Shown here: positions 62,094-64,000 of the stretch, piece by piece | How the letters are laid out: each line of letters starts with the position of its first letter | How positions within the stretch are numbered: the first letter of the stretch is position 1 | Origin: Gyrodactylus bullatarudis | Taxonomy: Eukaryota > Platyhelminthes > Monogenea > Gyrodactylidea > Gyrodactylidae | Assembly: GCA_012064415.1 (NCBI GenBank) | Contig: SSNU01004331.1 | Coordinates: 392,135-456,134, forward strand | Length of the DNA: 64,000 nucleotides | Reading direction: 5' to 3' | Made by a program: the position numbers and the translations under genes | The notes under the pieces: generated by a model | The model's input: only the letters and a program-made list of their open reading frames with translations | What the model was told of the DNA's origin: nothing | Databases searched by the model: none

Positions 62094-62350
62094 AGTTGTT
62101 TCTACTCTATGAAACTAATTGACATGAGAATTTACTGTCTTGTTACAATAAACTCAATATTTTTCTCCGGATATTTCAAGGAGAAATTTACTTTTGAGAA
62201 TTCCAGGATGAAATCAGCCCATGAGTTGTTCTAGAAAATTAGGCCATTTTAACATTTTTGAAAATACTCCAATTTCCTAGTTTTTTATCGATTTCAAATA
62301 TCGAAAGCATTCGATTCTGGTATTTCGGATCAAGATTAGACATCGAAAAT
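62094..62350. repeat. dispersed repeat related to the 32.4-kb foldback element
   Basis: It aligns in the same orientation with the left arm of the foldback element. Shared pieces in order are CTAATTGACATG with AGAATTTACT, AACTCAATATTTTTC, AATTAGGCC, TTTTTTATCGATTTC and TTCGGATCAAGATTAGACA (TTTGGATCAACATTAGACA there). Substitutions and indels are frequent, so the copy is old. Confidence 0.6.
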
Positions 62351-62879
62351 CCGGCTAATCTATTGAGCATTTGCTCACCCCTTGTTTTGCAGTAATTTTT
62401 CTGAATGACAAAGAGACTAAGGGCTTTTTAACATCGACGAGATGAAAACGAATCCCTTGACCAAAAAAGTGACCAACACGATTCAAAGTAAACTTGGAGA
62501 GAAATAAGAGGGGGCAACTGTTCTCTAATTTAACCGAAAATCCCAGAAACTTTTCATCATTCTGAGATGGGGCAAGAACCAAACTTTTTCTTGGTGATCG
62601 CCGAATTCGTATTCATCGTCTAATGATGATCCGAAACTCGTAAACATTCATTCTTTTATCCTAATAAACTAATGAGGTAATTTCATACTGAATGAGTTGG
62701 CATTTCAAGTTGAGAAATTCCAGCCAAATGACTCTAATGAGATATAATGTAAATAACAATGACTGAACCCCTGTTGTTACTTTATTTTTACAATATGAAA
62801 ATGAGTTTTTACCATTTCGAAAACATTTTTCAGGAAAGCAAGAACATTTCAAGATGCACGATGAAATTTAATGAGCTGT

Positions 62880-63060
62880 TAGAAAAATTAAAAATCCAAT
62901 CTGAAAAAATAAGGGCAATTTGTTAATTTCGAAAATATAGCAAATTTTCAATTTTTCATCTTTTGAACTCTGGATATTCGCTCAAAGAAATTAAATGCTG
63001 GTATTTTAGATCAAAATTAATCGAAAAATCCGATTTTGGCCATGAATGTCTAGAGATGAA
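62880..63060. repeat. second relative of the foldback repeat
   Basis: It shares ATCTTTTGAACTCTGGATAT-like sequence, then TATTTTAGATCAAAATTA and ATTTTGGCCAT, with the left arm region 32600-32705 of the foldback element. It is diverged and truncated. Confidence 0.5.
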
Positions 63061-64000
63061 TGATATAAGGCACAGATTGAACTATAAGAGTGGCGTGAAG
63101 AAGAAAATCTCGAAATGAAGGAATAATGAGGGTATATATTTATTGTAAGAGATAATAATCGAAATTTCCAGTTGTCATGTTACATAAGAGGGGGAACTAA
63201 ACGAGATTCCTTCAATAGGTTTTTATATTTTTTTTCAGCTTCTATATATTCTTTTATGGCCTCATCATGTGAAGTTTGTTAGACCAAGATTGCATTCAAC
63301 GTTGCAAATAATGGTCACTGGATAGTCTTTGCTTTATCTGATACATTTATTAATTATTGGATAAAGTATTATTATTTATCTTCTTGGTTCTAATAAAATT
63401 ACATGTTCTTGTCTGTTTCAGGATTGAGTTAATTAATTGCCAAGAAATGGTTATCCCCAGTCCAAACTTTATTTCTTAATTGATCTTATTTTCACTAGAG
63501 TATCAAATAGGAAGAATTACAAATCAGTTGTTGGGTTTTGCTAAGTCTGTTTTTCCACTGTAGAAATTACAGTGTTTTTTAATCAATCATAATCACTTGT
63601 GACCATAAATATTTATATGTGGGTTTTATGTCTTAAAACGTAGGTATTGCTATCTTTTTTTAAAACTATCTCGAGCAGCTAAACTAGATTCTGAAAAATC
63701 AAAAATTCAATGAACCTATCCATGTTTTATCTAACTTCATTTAAGATTTCAGTCCGAGTATAGTGTAGTACTCAATTCTCTAAAAGTCTGTAGCATTTTA
63801 TTCTTACTTATGTAACCCTACTCAAAAGTGAATCAATGTTGAGATTCTGTCATCAACTCAGTCTGTAGAATCGTCTTGTGAATGAAAGCAACATTCGATT
63901 GTACAACAATAAGATAAGTCTTTTAAATGAATCAAGAATCTTAAAAACTTTTGTAGTAATGAGATTTCCAAGGTAATCTCGTTTTGTTTGAGAGAGATCA

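Larger units (their letters stand above)
60731..64000. other. non-coding right edge with dispersed repeats
   Basis: Probably a 5' intron or upstream region of the SH3 gene. It contains two sequences related to the foldback element (62094-62350, 62880-63060) and ATT runs near 61148-61173 and 61532-61552. No exon that extends the SH3 gene was found. Confidence 0.5.

Noticed and set aside
62355..62582. 75-codon minus-strand frame inside the repeat-rich right edge
   Set aside because: It lies next to decayed copies of the foldback repeat and has no splice context. It may be part of the repeat rather than a gene.

Overview
The window looks like a piece of an AT-rich animal nuclear genome. It carries bilaterian gene families (afadin, claspin, GPAA1, VCP, U2AF1, a PRDM13-type factor, an EAG potassium channel, a tetraspanin, EndoU), and the genes are split by GT-AG introns. 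Many introns are only 23 to 36 nt long; in the recognised genes, removing them restores the family reading frame. Introns this small are known from very reduced animals such as dicyemids and orthonectids. An orthonectid-like or similarly compact bilaterian is my best guess, but it is an inference and no taxonomic marker is present. Nothing prokaryotic, no CRISPR array, no rRNA and no tRNA were seen.

Layout. 1-2.8 kb: non-coding. 2.8-7.4 kb: probable RNase H2 subunit B (+), VCP/p97 (-), UPRT (+). 8.2-28.1 kb: afadin/canoe (-), with tiny 5' introns and introns up to 7 kb; a 143-codon open frame lies inside its largest intron. 28.3-31.4 kb: GPAA1 (+) and an intronless orphan gene (-). 31.4-34.2 kb: intergenic, with a foldback repeat, a 32-bp copy of a piece of the orphan gene and a TG microsatellite. 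34.2-39.1 kb: a very short PRDM13-like gene (+), PSME3IP1 (-), U2AF1 (+), an orphan (-), a tetraspanin (-). 39.8-45.7 kb: claspin (-), whose middle is built from phase-1 microexons carrying SQ/TQ motifs, then a Shisa/WBP1-like Cys-rich membrane protein (+). 45.8-52.3 kb: a possible 49-residue hydrophobic microprotein 19 nt upstream of an EAG-type channel (+), then secreted EndoU (+). 53.2-60.7 kb: a multi-exon SH3 protein (-) whose 5' end was not found. 60.7-64 kb: non-coding, with two more relatives of the foldback repeat.

Organisation. Genes in the dense parts alternate in strand, giving four divergent pairs with 100-162 bp between start codons and several convergent pairs with 41-114 bp between stops. 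Housekeeping genes are compact, whereas the adhesion, channel and SH3 scaffold genes carry long introns rich in GA tracts. Functionally the set covers genome maintenance (claspin, RNase H2B), protein quality control (VCP, PSME3IP1), GPI anchoring (GPAA1), splicing (U2AF1), cell adhesion (afadin, tetraspanin) and neural functions (PRDM13-like, EAG). No operon-like functional cluster is evident.
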